This document shows positions 17,837 to 27,586 of a stretch of DNA of 64,000 nt, in pieces. The position numbers and the translations under genes are program-made. Below the pieces are notes generated by a model. The model did not search any database, had not been told where the DNA came from, and worked only from the letters and a program-made list of their open reading frames with translations. Each line of letters starts with the position of its first letter. Position 1 is the stretch's first letter. Origin of the DNA: Roseiflexus castenholzii DSM 13941. GTDB lineage: Bacteria; Chloroflexota; Chloroflexia; Chloroflexales; Roseiflexaceae. Location: NCBI RefSeq assembly GCF_000017805.1, contig NC_009767.1, positions 4,753,001 to 4,817,000 of the forward strand. The letters are read 5' to 3'.

Positions 17837-19360
17837 TCACCCCGGCTTCCGCGCCACTGCAAACACATTGCTCGGCATCAGACGACGGCGCATCTCAGTA
17901 GCGCCGCGCGTTTCGAGCAGCACAATATCGAACCCCGCCTCGCGCAGAATCAACTCTAACCCCTGCGGCGTGAAGTTGCGCCCGTGGAAGCCGCCATCTT
18001 CGGGGGTGTTGTGAATCACAATGTTGTACGGCGTTGTAATGATCAGCGTGCCGCCTGGACGCAACACGCGAAACGCTTCCGCAATCGCGCGCTCAGGATG
18101 CCGCACATGCTCGATCACCTCTGAACAGAGAATCGAACCGAGCGAATTATCGGCGATCTGGCGCATATCCTCCATATCGAGCGCCATGTCCGCGCTGTGC
18201 AGGTTCGACGCCAGATTGGAGGTGCGCATGTCATACCACTCCGCCAGGTAGTCGTTCTGCCCCGATGCGCCGACTTCCAGCAGCGGACTGGCAAACAACC
18301 CGCGTTCGTGGCACAAACGAATGAAATCGGCAATATTCCGCCGGATAAACCCCCAATCCGCCTTGAGTTGCCATTCCTCGCGCCAGTCGAGCGGCGCGTC
18401 GGGAAGCGTCATGCGCGACTGCTGCATCGCCTGACGGCGCAAAAACCGATTGGTGCGCAGCAGCAGCGCCGTATCAGTCTGCGCCATGACCGGGTGGAGC
18501 AGGCGGGCGCGCACAAAACTCGCCAGCCAGATCAGATCGCGCAGCCAGAAGAAGGGAATGGCGCGCAGCGCCGGCGCCCACCGACCACGCCGCGCATATG
18601 CGACGGCGATGCGCGGATAGATGAACAGCAATCGGCGGAGAGAAACGAGCCGTTGCGGAATATAGGGCGACGGCAACCCGCGATGGCGCGTCAAAAAATA
18701 GAACGACCATCCCTCCAGTATCCAGCGTCGCACATAGTAACGCCACGAAAAGCGATCATGCTCATGGAGCACGACGGCTTCGGGCACATAGACCACATCG
18801 AAATCCCCGGCGATCTCCAGATAGAACAGGTGATCCTCCAGAATCTTGATCGCCGGATTGAAGGGATGGATCAAGAGATAATCGCGCCGAATGGCGCTAT
18901 TGGCGTTCGAGAATGCGACGATCTTCGGCTGGCGCGCATCTGCCGGAAACAACTCAGCATTGCCATGCGCCTCGAATGCGCCGCTCTGCGGATCAATGAC
19001 CTGCCGACCGTAAGCGGCGACAACGTTGCGATCCGCGCGCAACGGCGCCACGAGCGCCGCCAGCCAGTCACTGCGTTGCGGAAAACAGTGCGCCGACAGA
19101 CTGACGATAAACTCGCCTTCCGCCAGCGATGCGCCCAGGTTGAGCGCCGCCGCATAGTTGAACCCGCCGCGCGGAATATGGTGATACCGGAGACCATACG
19201 CGCGCGCCAGAGTTGCGCTCTCATCCTGCGAGTCGTTATCCAGCAGCCAGATGTCGAACGGAAAATCAACCTCCTGCGATTGGAGCAGAGGCAAGAGGCG
19301 TCGCAGCGCAGGCGCTTCATTCCGCGCCCGGATGATGATCGAAACGAGCGGTGAGGTCAT
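17837..19360 (-). CDS. GT2 glycosyltransferase fused to SAM methyltransferase
   Basis: About 507 residues if it starts at the ATG at 19360; upstream codons in the same frame belong to repeat-flanking sequence. Residues 1-300 are GT2: LVSIIIRARNEAPALRRLL, LLDNDSQDESATLA, and an acceptor region EDHLFYLEI; a WLLDNDS motif replaces the usual VDDGS. From about 350 on is a methyltransferase: LEVGASGQND, DMALDMEDMRQIA and SEVIEHVRHPERAIAEAFRVLRPGGTLIITTPYN. The end is 4 nt before the next start. Plausible role is adding and then O-methylating a sugar; this is inferred from the fusion. No good ribosome site is visible at the chosen start. Confidence 0.85.
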   Translation of the reverse strand: MTSPLVSIIIRARNEAPALRRLLPLLQSQEVDFPFDIWLLDNDSQDESATLARAYGLRYHHIPRGGFNYAAALNLGASLAEGEFIVSLSAHCFPQRSDWLAALVAPLRADRNVVAAYGRQVIDPQSGAFEAHGNAELFPADARQPKIVAFSNANSAIRRDYLLIHPFNPAIKILEDHLFYLEIAGDFDVVYVPEAVVLHEHDRFSWRYYVRRWILEGWSFYFLTRHRGLPSPYIPQRLVSLRRLLFIYPRIAVAYARRGRWAPALRAIPFFWLRDLIWLASFVRARLLHPVMAQTDTALLLRTNRFLRRQAMQQSRMTLPDAPLDWREEWQLKADWGFIRRNIADFIRLCHERGLFASPLLEVGASGQNDYLAEWYDMRTSNLASNLHSADMALDMEDMRQIADNSLGSILCSEVIEHVRHPERAIAEAFRVLRPGGTLIITTPYNIVIHNTPEDGGFHGRNFTPQGLELILREAGFDIVLLETRGATEMRRRLMPSNVFAVARKPG

Positions 19361-19492
19361 ACGTGGTTGACACCTCTCCGAGTAGCCAGCAGCAGCCTGC
19401 GGCTTATGAACCTGAGAAATGAATCCGGCATGCCCGTATCGCCGAGTCGGCGCCTCATCCCTGAGCGACCAGCTCAACCTCTCACTCAGGCT

Positions 19493-20285
19493 GTGGAAGC
19501 CCCGCAGGGGCTTGCACGCCCTCAGCCACGGCTTCAGCCCGCAGCGCCTTCAGCCCGCAGCGCCAGGAGTCGTGGAAGCCCCGCAGGGGCTTGCACGCCC
19601 TCAGCCACGGCTTCAGCCCGCAGCGCCTTCAGCCCGCAGCGCCAGGAGTCGTGGAAGCCCCGCAGGGGCTTGCACGCCCTCAGCCACGGCTTCAGCCCGC
19701 AGCGCCTTCAGCCCGCAGCGCCAGGAGTCGTGGAAGCCCCGCAGGGGCTTGCACGCCCTCAGCCAGGGCTTCAGCCCGCAGCGCCTTCAGCCCACAGAGC
19801 CAGGAGTCGTGGAAGCCCCGCAGGGGCTTGCACGCCCTCAGCCAGGGCTTCAGCCCGCAGCGCCAGGGGCTTGCACGCCCTCAGCCAGGGCTTCAGCCCG
19901 CAGCGCCAGGGGCTTGCACGCCCTCAGCCAGGGCTTCAGCCCGCAGCGCCAGGGGCTTGCACGCCCTCAGCCAGGGCTTCAGCCCGCAGCGCCAGGAGTC
20001 GTGGAAGCCCCGCAGGGGCTTGCACGCCCTCAGCCAGGGCTTCAGCCCGCAGCGCCAGGGGCTTGCACGCCCTCAGCCAGGGCTTCAGCCCGCAGCGCCT
20101 TCAGCCCACAGCGCCAGGAGTCGTGGAAGCCCCGCAGGGGCTTGCACGCCCTCAGCCACGGCTTCAGCCCGCAGCACCTTCAGCCCGCAGCGCCAGGGGC
20201 TTGCACGCCCTCAGCCAGGGCTTCAGCCCGCAGCGCCAGGGGCTTGCACGCCCTCAGCCAGGGCTTCAGCCCGCAGCGCCCTGGC
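19493..20285. repeat. 79-bp tandem repeat with a shorter sub-unit
   Basis: Full units starting GTGGAAGCCCCGCAGGGGCT occur at 19493, 19572, 19651, 19730 and 19809, exactly 79 bp apart. They are followed by partial units (GGGGCTTGCACGCCCTCAGCCAGG...) and further full ones. Core hairpin AAGCCCC-GCA-GGGGCTT shares the GCA triloop of the other families. All three forward frames are open for more than 250 codons because the period is not a multiple of three; none is a real gene. Confidence 0.95.
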
Positions 20286-20405
20286 GATACGGCTATTTCC
20301 CCGATCCTCATCAACTGTCAGGCGGGGGCGTGGCGGAATAGTTTTCCGTCAGCGTGCCGTTTGAGATTCGTTGCCTGTGTTCCTCGCCACCACTGATGCA
20401 TACAG

Positions 20406-21575
20406 TTATCTCAGTGGAAGTGTATCGATGAGATGACGCAGCAGGTTCGCAAATCCAGGCGCCCGCACAGATGTCGTTTCGTGTTCGAGAACATACCTGC
20501 GCGCCGCATCTCCGATTGCGCGACGGCGCAGCGGATCGGTCGCCAGCGCCATAATGGCGGCATACCACTCTTCCTCGTTCGCCGCCAGCATGCCGGTGCG
20601 CCCATGATCGATCAGACGGTAGGGTTCCAGATTGCTGGCGACCGTCGGCACGCCGACCAGCGCCGCTTCGAGGAACTTTACGGCGCTCTTTGCGCGACGA
20701 TGCGGATTATCGACCAGCGGCGCGAGATTAATATCCACGCGCGCAATCTCCGCGAAGAGCCGTTCATACGGAACGAACGGCGCGATCTCAACCCATTCGC
20801 GCAGATCGACCGGCAGGGCGCTGCGTTCAAAGTGCCCAACAATCCGCAATCGCGCACCCGGAAGTGCATCAAGCGCCCGACGCACCGCCGGAAGCGCAAC
20901 CGCCAGGTCCGATTCATGCGCTTTGGGCCAGCCGCTGAAGTACCCCAGCGTCACAGGAGCGCGCGGCGGCGCCGCCGCGCGCCGCCGATAAAACGGCTCG
21001 GCGCGCATGATCGCCTGCTGCGACAGCGCATTGGCATTGACATACGCCGGAATGCCGAAATGAGCAGTAAGCGCGGCAGCGAGATAGTCGGTTGACGTTA
21101 TGAAACAATCCACCGACTGCATCAATTGTTCAGCTTCACGAAAGATCCGCCGAAACCGCACAACGTCTGGCGGCGAATAGTACCGTTCAAGATCGCAGTA
21201 TTCGACCAACCGCTCATCCCAGTTCAGGTCATCGGTGTCGTACACAACCGGGAGCGCATTCCTGCGCGCTGTCTGCACCGCCTCACACGCCTGCAACGTG
21301 GTCCCCGCTTTGTACAGATACAGAATGTCGCATTGCTGCACGCACTCTCTCAGTCGGCTCTCCGTGTCGCGCACAAGCATCCATGATCCGCCGGCGAGGG
21401 CGATCTGCTCTGCCTGGTGCAACACACGATACCGCAACGGCGCGCCGTCCATGCCGCTGACGAAGAGAATCCGCGGTTGTCCGCCCAATGACCAGCCTGC
21501 GCCGTATCCTTCGGAATATGATCCAAAGCGCCTGAGCGCGCGGCGTACCAGGTTTTTCACCTCTGACGTCTCCAC
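20406..21575 (-). CDS. Glycosyltransferase, GT4-like, paralogue of the 16672-17832 gene
   Basis: Up to 389 residues. ILFVSGMDGAPLRYRVLHQAEQIAL near the N-terminus, VVYDTDDLNWDER, VTLGYFSGWPKAHESDLAVA in the linker, then VDINLAPLVDNPHRRAKSAVKFLEAALVGVPTVAS. It matches the protein four genes downstream along its length. Two GTG starts are possible: 21575, or 21560, where GTGA overlaps the upstream stop by 4 nt and suggests coupling. It follows directly after the GT4-GT2 gene. Confidence 0.85.
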   Translation of the reverse strand: METSEVKNLVRRALRRFGSYSEGYGAGWSLGGQPRILFVSGMDGAPLRYRVLHQAEQIALAGGSWMLVRDTESRLRECVQQCDILYLYKAGTTLQACEAVQTARRNALPVVYDTDDLNWDERLVEYCDLERYYSPPDVVRFRRIFREAEQLMQSVDCFITSTDYLAAALTAHFGIPAYVNANALSQQAIMRAEPFYRRRAAAPPRAPVTLGYFSGWPKAHESDLAVALPAVRRALDALPGARLRIVGHFERSALPVDLREWVEIAPFVPYERLFAEIARVDINLAPLVDNPHRRAKSAVKFLEAALVGVPTVASNLEPYRLIDHGRTGMLAANEEEWYAAIMALATDPLRRRAIGDAARRYVLEHETTSVRAPGFANLLRHLIDTLPLR

Positions 21576-23773
21576 AGGTCACGCAACGTTCGGCGCACTC
21601 TGAGTGGTATCGCCAGCAAGCGTTCGAGTCGAGCGACTCGATGTTGCAGTGCGGCAATCTGCTGATGCTGCACAACATCGGGCGGATCGGTCGCCGGATG
21701 GTTCCAGCGCCATCCTGGTCCGTTTTCGTTCTGCAACGCAAAGAGTTCCGCGCCATAGCGTTCGTACACAGAACGATGGCGAGCCACGATCCGGTCGTAC
21801 ATCTCCAGAATCTGCGCGTCGCTCAACGAGTGATACATCGAGTCGCTGCGCATCCGGTAGCGCACCAGAGGGTCGGGGAGACTGACCCCAATGCACCCCT
21901 GCTCAACCATCGAGATCCAGGCATCATAATCTTCGAGCGCATCGCTGAGCGATGGATCGTTCTGACCCCAGGCAAGAAAATCGCTCCGCCGCACGACGAC
22001 AAACGCCGTCAACATATTGTGCGCCAGAAGATAGGGGAACTCAACATTCCAGGTGGGCCAGCACGCATCGGACTCGCCGAAGAAGCGCACCCAGGAATAG
22101 ACGAAACTGACGTTATCGTACCGTTGCAGCACATCGATGGCGCGCTCAAAAAAGGAAGGCTCGACCAGATCATCCGCATCGACAAACGCCAGGAACTCAC
22201 CACGCGCCGCCTGAGCGCCGCGATTGCGCGCGCGCGCCAACCCGCCGCGCTCACACCGGACAATCCGCACCAGATCGGGATGCATCTGACCGACCTGTTC
22301 GAGCGCCGCCACACTTGCAGGATCGTCGCTTCCGTCATCGACGATCACGATGTCCAGCGGACGATAGGAAGAAGCGACGATGCTGGCAATCGTTTCGGCA
22401 AGGTATGCTCCAAGGTTGTGATAGGGCACAACCACCGAAAGCAGCCCCGGAACTGTGTCGGGCGTCACCGTGCGCATTGGTGCAGGAACATCCGGCATCA
22501 GACCCGGAAAAGATCGGCGAGGTCGCATACACGTCGTGATCTGCTCGAAATGCGCCATCCGTCGCGGCAGCACCGCCTCAAACGATGTCAGCGCCGTGAT
22601 GCGATCCCGCGCGCGCGCACCGATTGCCCGCACCTCATCGACCGACAGCGCCAACGCCCGTTCCACGGCAGCAACGCAATCGCCCGGCTGATCCCAACGG
22701 AACAGTATCCCGCAATCCCCGTCGGCGCCGATCATTTCCGCCTGACCGCCGGAAGTCGAGGCAATCACCAGCTTCCCCAACGCCATCGCTTCGATGCAGA
22801 CATTCGGATAATTCTCCCATGTCGAAGGCACAACCACCGCCCATGCCTTTTCCAGTCGCCGCCAGAGGTCTTCTGGCGGAAGCGATGCGCCGGTCATGAT
22901 CAGGCGCCCTTCATCAATCCGGCGACCATACCGCCAGCGTAGCCACGCACCAACCGACATTCCACGCGGACCGAAGGGCGTGTCGTCACCTATGAGCGTC
23001 AGCCGAAAATCGTAGCCACGTGACCAGAGGTGATCGCACACTCCAACAAACTCCATGACCCCCTTCCGCGGCTCCAGCCGCCCAAAGAACACAAGATCGC
23101 CGCGCTCCGGCATAGTTTCAAGCGCCGGCAAGGGTAGGTACGGGTACGGAACGACCTCAATTGCGTGCGAGAGCTGCATCATCTCTCCGGCGATCTGGTT
23201 CGCAAGAAAGAAACTCGGTGACAGCATGGCATCCGCCGCATGCATACAGAACCGTTCCATCCGCCCGATCCAGTACCCCGGCAAACGATAGCGCGGTTGG
23301 CGGTTGGCGCGCGTAATGCAAAAGTCGGGACTGTGAAGGTGCAACAGCAGCGGAACGTCACCGAGCGGATGGCGCTCGACCAGGCGGCGCTGGATCAGGT
23401 AATACGGCAGCGCCAGATATTCCTGGCATTCGATCATATCGGGAAGCACGCCATCGCGCTGCACATACGACGAAACCCGTTCCGCCAGTTCATAACTCAG
23501 TGCAATCGGATACGCCATGATATTGTACGGGAACGCCGGATTGTGATCGGTCGCGTCCTTGGCAACATATGGGGCGAACGCCCGACCTCGCGGCACGAAG
23601 CGAAGGACCCGCACCCCCGATGGCAGAACCTCCTCGCCTTCAGTCTGATCGACCGTCACCACCGTCACCCGATGACCGGCGCGGGCAAACATATCGGCGG
23701 CATTGGCAACATAGCGCGCAATGCCGCCGATCACTGCCGGAGGAAATTGTGATGTGAGCAGCCAGAGATTCAT
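21557..23773 (-). CDS. Bifunctional glycosyltransferase, GT4 followed by GT2
   Basis: 738 residues. N-terminal GT4: LLTSQFPPAVIGGIARYVANAA near 5-26, LVFFGRLEPRKGVMEFV, and PSTWENYPNVCIEAMALGKLVIASTSGGQAEM as donor-site region. GT2 from about 445: LSVVVPYHNLGAYL, VIVDDGSDDPASVA, LAFVDADDLV (metal-binding DAD) and LEDYDAWISMVEQG. The order of domains is reversed relative to the 2711-4981 protein. A short helical tail with heptad-like leucines ends the protein. It lies 36 nt after the beta-helix gene. Confidence 0.9.
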   Translation of the reverse strand: MNLWLLTSQFPPAVIGGIARYVANAADMFARAGHRVTVVTVDQTEGEEVLPSGVRVLRFVPRGRAFAPYVAKDATDHNPAFPYNIMAYPIALSYELAERVSSYVQRDGVLPDMIECQEYLALPYYLIQRRLVERHPLGDVPLLLHLHSPDFCITRANRQPRYRLPGYWIGRMERFCMHAADAMLSPSFFLANQIAGEMMQLSHAIEVVPYPYLPLPALETMPERGDLVFFGRLEPRKGVMEFVGVCDHLWSRGYDFRLTLIGDDTPFGPRGMSVGAWLRWRYGRRIDEGRLIMTGASLPPEDLWRRLEKAWAVVVPSTWENYPNVCIEAMALGKLVIASTSGGQAEMIGADGDCGILFRWDQPGDCVAAVERALALSVDEVRAIGARARDRITALTSFEAVLPRRMAHFEQITTCMRPRRSFPGLMPDVPAPMRTVTPDTVPGLLSVVVPYHNLGAYLAETIASIVASSYRPLDIVIVDDGSDDPASVAALEQVGQMHPDLVRIVRCERGGLARARNRGAQAARGEFLAFVDADDLVEPSFFERAIDVLQRYDNVSFVYSWVRFFGESDACWPTWNVEFPYLLAHNMLTAFVVVRRSDFLAWGQNDPSLSDALEDYDAWISMVEQGCIGVSLPDPLVRYRMRSDSMYHSLSDAQILEMYDRIVARHRSVYERYGAELFALQNENGPGWRWNHPATDPPDVVQHQQIAALQHRVARLERLLAIPLRVRRTLRDLWRRQR

Positions 23774-23809
23774 GAATGACCGATCAGCAGCCTCGCGTCT
23801 GTCCGTCGC

Positions 23810-25912
23810 CTATCTTACCACAAGCGGCAAAAACACTTCGTGCTGCCAGATGGTGAGTGTCACTTCCTGCGAGCGCCCAACTTCACTCCCGCCATTCAAC
23901 CCGACGACGACAATCGTGTAGGTAGCGCCACGTGTCAAACCGCTCAGCGTCAGCGTGGTGGTTGAGACAGGCTGTGGAATCGGCGACGGACCTTCAAGAG
24001 CGTCGTTCGCGCCGACGCTTTTCGTGTATTCAATCCGATACTGGGTGATGAAAAGAATCGGCGGGGTGCGCCAGGAAAGGGTCACCCCGCGCGGAATGCG
24101 CGAAAACGCGAGCGGAATTTCGGTCGAATATTCATCGGCGCCGACATCGCTGGCAGCCCCAAATGGGCGCGCCTGTCCATCAATGTCGCCGGCGGTCGTG
24201 CTATTCAGCGCCTGATCCCTTGCGGCGGAACCGGCTTGAATGTGGTAATCGAAATTCGGCGCGCCTGGCGAGACGAACTGCGGGTTGCCGCTCAACGAGT
24301 TCTGCTCGGTCATCGGCGCACTGCCTGCTACCGTTATATTCGGGCTGCCATTGTTGAAAAACAGCACACGAGCGACGGTAAACGGCTTGATCGAACTGCT
24401 GGCATAGATCGGCGAACCGGTATGGTTGGCGATGATACTGTTGCTGATCTCACCGCCGCAACCGGCGGACGACGATGTGCCGACCAGCCGGATCGCCGGA
24501 CCAAGACCGGCGACAGACCCCTGCAACTCATTGTTGGCAATCGTTGCGTGGCGCAGCGTCAACTGTGTGTCAACACAGTCGAGACCGCCACCGGTCGGCG
24601 CTGCGCCATTGCCCGCCTGCGCACTGTTGCCGGCGATCACAATGTTACTGGCAGTAACGGTGCTGCCGGCGCCGGGTGTGGTGATCAAATAGATGCCGCC
24701 GCCGCCGCCGTTGCCGCCGACGGTCGATCCATTGACGCCCTGGACGCTGTTCTGGAGAACATGGACATTCTCTATGGTCACTGTTGAGCCGGTGGAGAAG
24801 ATGCCGCCGCCATGCCCTGCGCCGCCGTTCGCGCCGGCGCCGCCTTCCGCGCGATTGCCCTGAATGATGCTGTTCGTTATGCTGCCGGCGCTCAGTTCGA
24901 TCTTGATGCCGCCGCCAAGCCCCAGACCACCCTGATTGCCGGCGTCGCCGCCTTCTGCCCGATTGTTGAGCACCTGCGCACGATCCAGTTCGAACGACGG
25001 CATCAATGCAAAAAAGATGCCGCCGCCAAGCCCATCGGCAAACTGGATGACGCCGGTGACGCCAGCAGACCCTGGCGCATCACCCGCGCGCGCGATGTTG
25101 TTCTCGACCCGCAGATGAACAGCACGCACACGCGCATTGATGGCGAAGAGACCGCCGCCGGATGCAAGGCCGCCACGCGGCGCCGACGCGCTATCGTTCC
25201 CGCCAATTGCCTGGTTGCTGCTGATCACAACGTTTTCGAGGGTTGCGACTGCCGGGTTGTCGGGAACCCCTCTCACGGACAGACCGCCGCCGCTTCCCGG
25301 AGAGGTTGCAGGATTGGCGTTCGTGTTGTCCTGTCCGCGCGCCACGCTGTTCGTAATCGTCACATTGCGCAATGTCAGCGTGCAACTATCGTTCAGAATC
25401 CCGCCGCCCGACGGATCATCGCTGCGAGCACGCCCGCGCGTCACGGTCAACCCCTCGATGGTCACCACGCACTGCGCCGCGTCGAACGTGCTGTTCGTCA
25501 TCCAGATGCCACGCCGGACGTTCTCACCATCGAGGATTGTGACATTCGCCGTGGGATTGCTGGTGTTCCAATCGCTGGTCGAATACCCGCCGCGTATGGT
25601 GACGACGCCTCTGCGCCAGATAAAGGCGACCGCTCGATTCGATGGGTAGGTGTATGTTCCGGCAGCCAGACGGATTTCACCGGCATATCGACCGGTCGCA
25701 GGATGAACGATCCGTTCAAGACCGGCTTCCAGCGTGGCGCAGGGCTGGCTTGCGCTGCCACACGTTGGCGTATCGGCTCCCGAAGGAGCGACATACACGA
25801 TGGAACCGGAAGCGAGAGCGACTGATGGTAACGCAAGCAACACGAACGTGGCGTTGACAATGAGCGCAAGGGCAAGCGCGATGCGCCCAGGTCGGGAGAG
25901 TGGTTGATCCAT
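23810..25912 (-). CDS. Secreted right-handed beta-helix protein with FnIII-like domain and LPLV C-terminus
   Basis: About 700 residues from the ATG at 25912 (GAGG ribosome site). A signal peptide (RIALALALIVNATFVLLALPSVALA) is followed by SIVYVAPSGADTPTCGSASQPCATLEAGL, the usual opening of polymorphic parallel beta-helix proteins. About 400 residues of glycine- and asparagine-rich rungs come next (repeated GGGI/GGGL and NxxIxxNxA). Residues after about 600 resemble a fibronectin type III module. The last residues VFLPLVVR match the C-terminal tail seen on many secreted Chloroflexales proteins. It may bind or process the exported polysaccharide, judging only by position beside wzm. Confidence 0.82.
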   Translation of the reverse strand: MDQPLSRPGRIALALALIVNATFVLLALPSVALASGSIVYVAPSGADTPTCGSASQPCATLEAGLERIVHPATGRYAGEIRLAAGTYTYPSNRAVAFIWRRGVVTIRGGYSTSDWNTSNPTANVTILDGENVRRGIWMTNSTFDAAQCVVTIEGLTVTRGRARSDDPSGGGILNDSCTLTLRNVTITNSVARGQDNTNANPATSPGSGGGLSVRGVPDNPAVATLENVVISSNQAIGGNDSASAPRGGLASGGGLFAINARVRAVHLRVENNIARAGDAPGSAGVTGVIQFADGLGGGIFFALMPSFELDRAQVLNNRAEGGDAGNQGGLGLGGGIKIELSAGSITNSIIQGNRAEGGAGANGGAGHGGGIFSTGSTVTIENVHVLQNSVQGVNGSTVGGNGGGGGIYLITTPGAGSTVTASNIVIAGNSAQAGNGAAPTGGGLDCVDTQLTLRHATIANNELQGSVAGLGPAIRLVGTSSSAGCGGEISNSIIANHTGSPIYASSSIKPFTVARVLFFNNGSPNITVAGSAPMTEQNSLSGNPQFVSPGAPNFDYHIQAGSAARDQALNSTTAGDIDGQARPFGAASDVGADEYSTEIPLAFSRIPRGVTLSWRTPPILFITQYRIEYTKSVGANDALEGPSPIPQPVSTTTLTLSGLTRGATYTIVVVGLNGGSEVGRSQEVTLTIWQHEVFLPLVVR

Positions 25913-26328
25913 TGACAAAACCTCACACCATAAACTGAGTGCGCCAGCAGAAACGGCTACCATAAGCATAAAAACCCCGGCGCCATTCTTTCAACAGGAG
26001 AATAGTCCTGTCTACGAGGAGAGCAGAGGGAAGAGCGGAAGAAGGACTTTTGGAGCAGTCTTGACGCGGGGGATACAGATCAAGACCCTCGCTTCCATGT
26101 TCAAGACGGAACACGCAGCGGAGACCCCGAAGGGGAGGGACATGTTACCGGCAACCTGCTGCATCGCATGTTCCACGTTCTCCATGGAACGCGCAACATT
26201 CTGGGACGCTGCACCGCAGCGACCAGGAACCCACAACGCCCCGCGTCAATGTTCACCATCGTGAGACGCTGCGATGCAACGTTGCGACCGGCAACCTTCC
26301 CACCTTCAACCTGAAACCTTCCTGCCGC
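25913..26328. other. Gene-free spacer between the beta-helix gene and wzm
   Basis: No supported gene. It holds fragments resembling the decayed CAACCTTC/TTCCATGTTC-type low-complexity runs seen elsewhere in the window. On the minus strand a TTGAAA occurs near 25,990, but no convincing -10 partner. Confidence 0.5.
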
Positions 26329-27180
26329 TCACAACACATCGGCAAACCCTTTGCGCGTCTTCATAAACCAGGCGTGTCCCAGCATCATCACGACGCCGGT
26401 TCCCAGAATCCACCAGAGAGTGCCGGGAAAACTGGGCAACTGCCCCCACAACAGCACCCGGCGAAAGTTCTCGGTCACCGGCGCCATCGGGTTGAACAGC
26501 ACCAGCGTGCGAAACGGTTCCGGAATGATCTGAATCGAGTAGAAGATCGGCGTCAGAAAAAACATCACCTGGAGCACGATTCCAACCGCCTGACCCACAT
26601 CGCGGATGTAGACGCCAAGGCTGGCGACGAACCATGCCAGCCCCAGGCTGAGGAAGATCAGCGGCAGACTGACCAGCGGCAGCAGGATGACCGTCCATGG
26701 CATGCCGCCGCCAATCGCCAGATGGACGACGAGTAAGACGCCGATGCTGATCAGCATATGAAACAGCGCTGCGCCGAGAATGCTGATCGGCAGCACTTCG
26801 AGCGGAAAGATGACCTTCTTGACGTAGTTCGGCACGCTGACGATTGATCCGGCGGCGCGACCCACCGTTTCGCTGAAACAGGAGTACGCCGACAACCCGG
26901 CGAACAGGATCAGGGCAAAATCCGCCAGACTATCGGTGCGCGCCTGGGGCCAGCGACTCTGAAAAATGACGCCGAATACCAGCGTGTAGACTGTCAGCAT
27001 GAGCAGCGGATGCGCCAGCGACCAGAGAATGCCCAGATAGGCGCCGCGATACCGTCCTTCGATCTCGCGCCGCGTCAACTGCACGATCAGGTCGCGGTGG
27101 CGCCACAGTTTGCGCGCCAGGATCATCGGGTTCAGATAGGTCACGACGCTTTCCGCGCGCGCGGAAACCAGGACTGCCAT
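26329..27180 (-). CDS. wzm: ABC-2 type polysaccharide exporter permease (Wzm-like)
   Basis: 283 residues with six hydrophobic segments and the ABC-2 hallmark near the N-terminus: YLNPMILARKLWRHRDLIVQLTRREIEGRYRGAYLGILWSL (amphipathic lead-in). Later come ILFAGLSAYSCFSETV, GQAVGIVLQVMFFLTPIFY and FNPMAPVTENFRRVLLWG, all typical of polysaccharide exporters. A ribosome site AAGGAG lies 7 nt before the ATG. The matching ATPase is probably wzt at 12645-13976. In most loci the two genes are adjacent; here a block of glycosyltransferases lies between them. Confidence 0.93.
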   Translation of the reverse strand: MAVLVSARAESVVTYLNPMILARKLWRHRDLIVQLTRREIEGRYRGAYLGILWSLAHPLLMLTVYTLVFGVIFQSRWPQARTDSLADFALILFAGLSAYSCFSETVGRAAGSIVSVPNYVKKVIFPLEVLPISILGAALFHMLISIGVLLVVHLAIGGGMPWTVILLPLVSLPLIFLSLGLAWFVASLGVYIRDVGQAVGIVLQVMFFLTPIFYSIQIIPEPFRTLVLFNPMAPVTENFRRVLLWGQLPSFPGTLWWILGTGVVMMLGHAWFMKTRKGFADVL

Positions 27181-27425
27181 AAATGCTCCTTGTCAATGAT
27201 CGTTTGCTGCCATCTTCTCCCTTCCCGCCTCTGCCACGTTTCGCCGGCGCTGCCACTCCCGCCCGTCCCTTCCGGGAAAGGGTATGAAACAGCGGAGACG
27301 GGGGCGGAGAAGAGTCTGTGTCCGGCGTGACAACGCGGGAGAAATCTGACCTTACGGAACCCGCCGCAAGCCGCCGCGCTGTAGCGCGTGCAGTCAGGCG
27401 GGTTGCTCGCCGGCTTGCGCCAGAG

Positions 27426-27478
27426 CGCCGCCAGGCGATGGAAGCGGCGTTCGAGCCATTCCCCATCGCCTGGCGGCG
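27426..27478. repeat. Perfect 16-bp inverted repeat
   Basis: CGCCGCCAGGCGATGG at 27426-27441 is exactly reverse-complemented at 27463-27478, with a 21-nt loop. It lies in the 400-bp gap between wzm and tnpB. It could fold as a stable hairpin in RNA or single-stranded DNA. There is no following T tract, so it is not a classical terminator on either strand. Confidence 0.8.
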
Positions 27479-27586
27479 TCTCGTTGCAGCAGCGATCTCC
27501 ATGATAGCTCCTGCGTTCGAGTAGTAACTCGGGGTATAATTGCCCTATCAAAACAAACCGCACAATCAACATAAGGTCTCCAGGTC

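Noticed and set aside
19367..20396. Three overlapping plus-strand open frames of 257-325 codons
   Set aside because: They are translations of the 79-bp repeat in all frames; composition is Pro/Gln/Ala/Arg-rich with no fold, and the stops occur only where the repeat ends.
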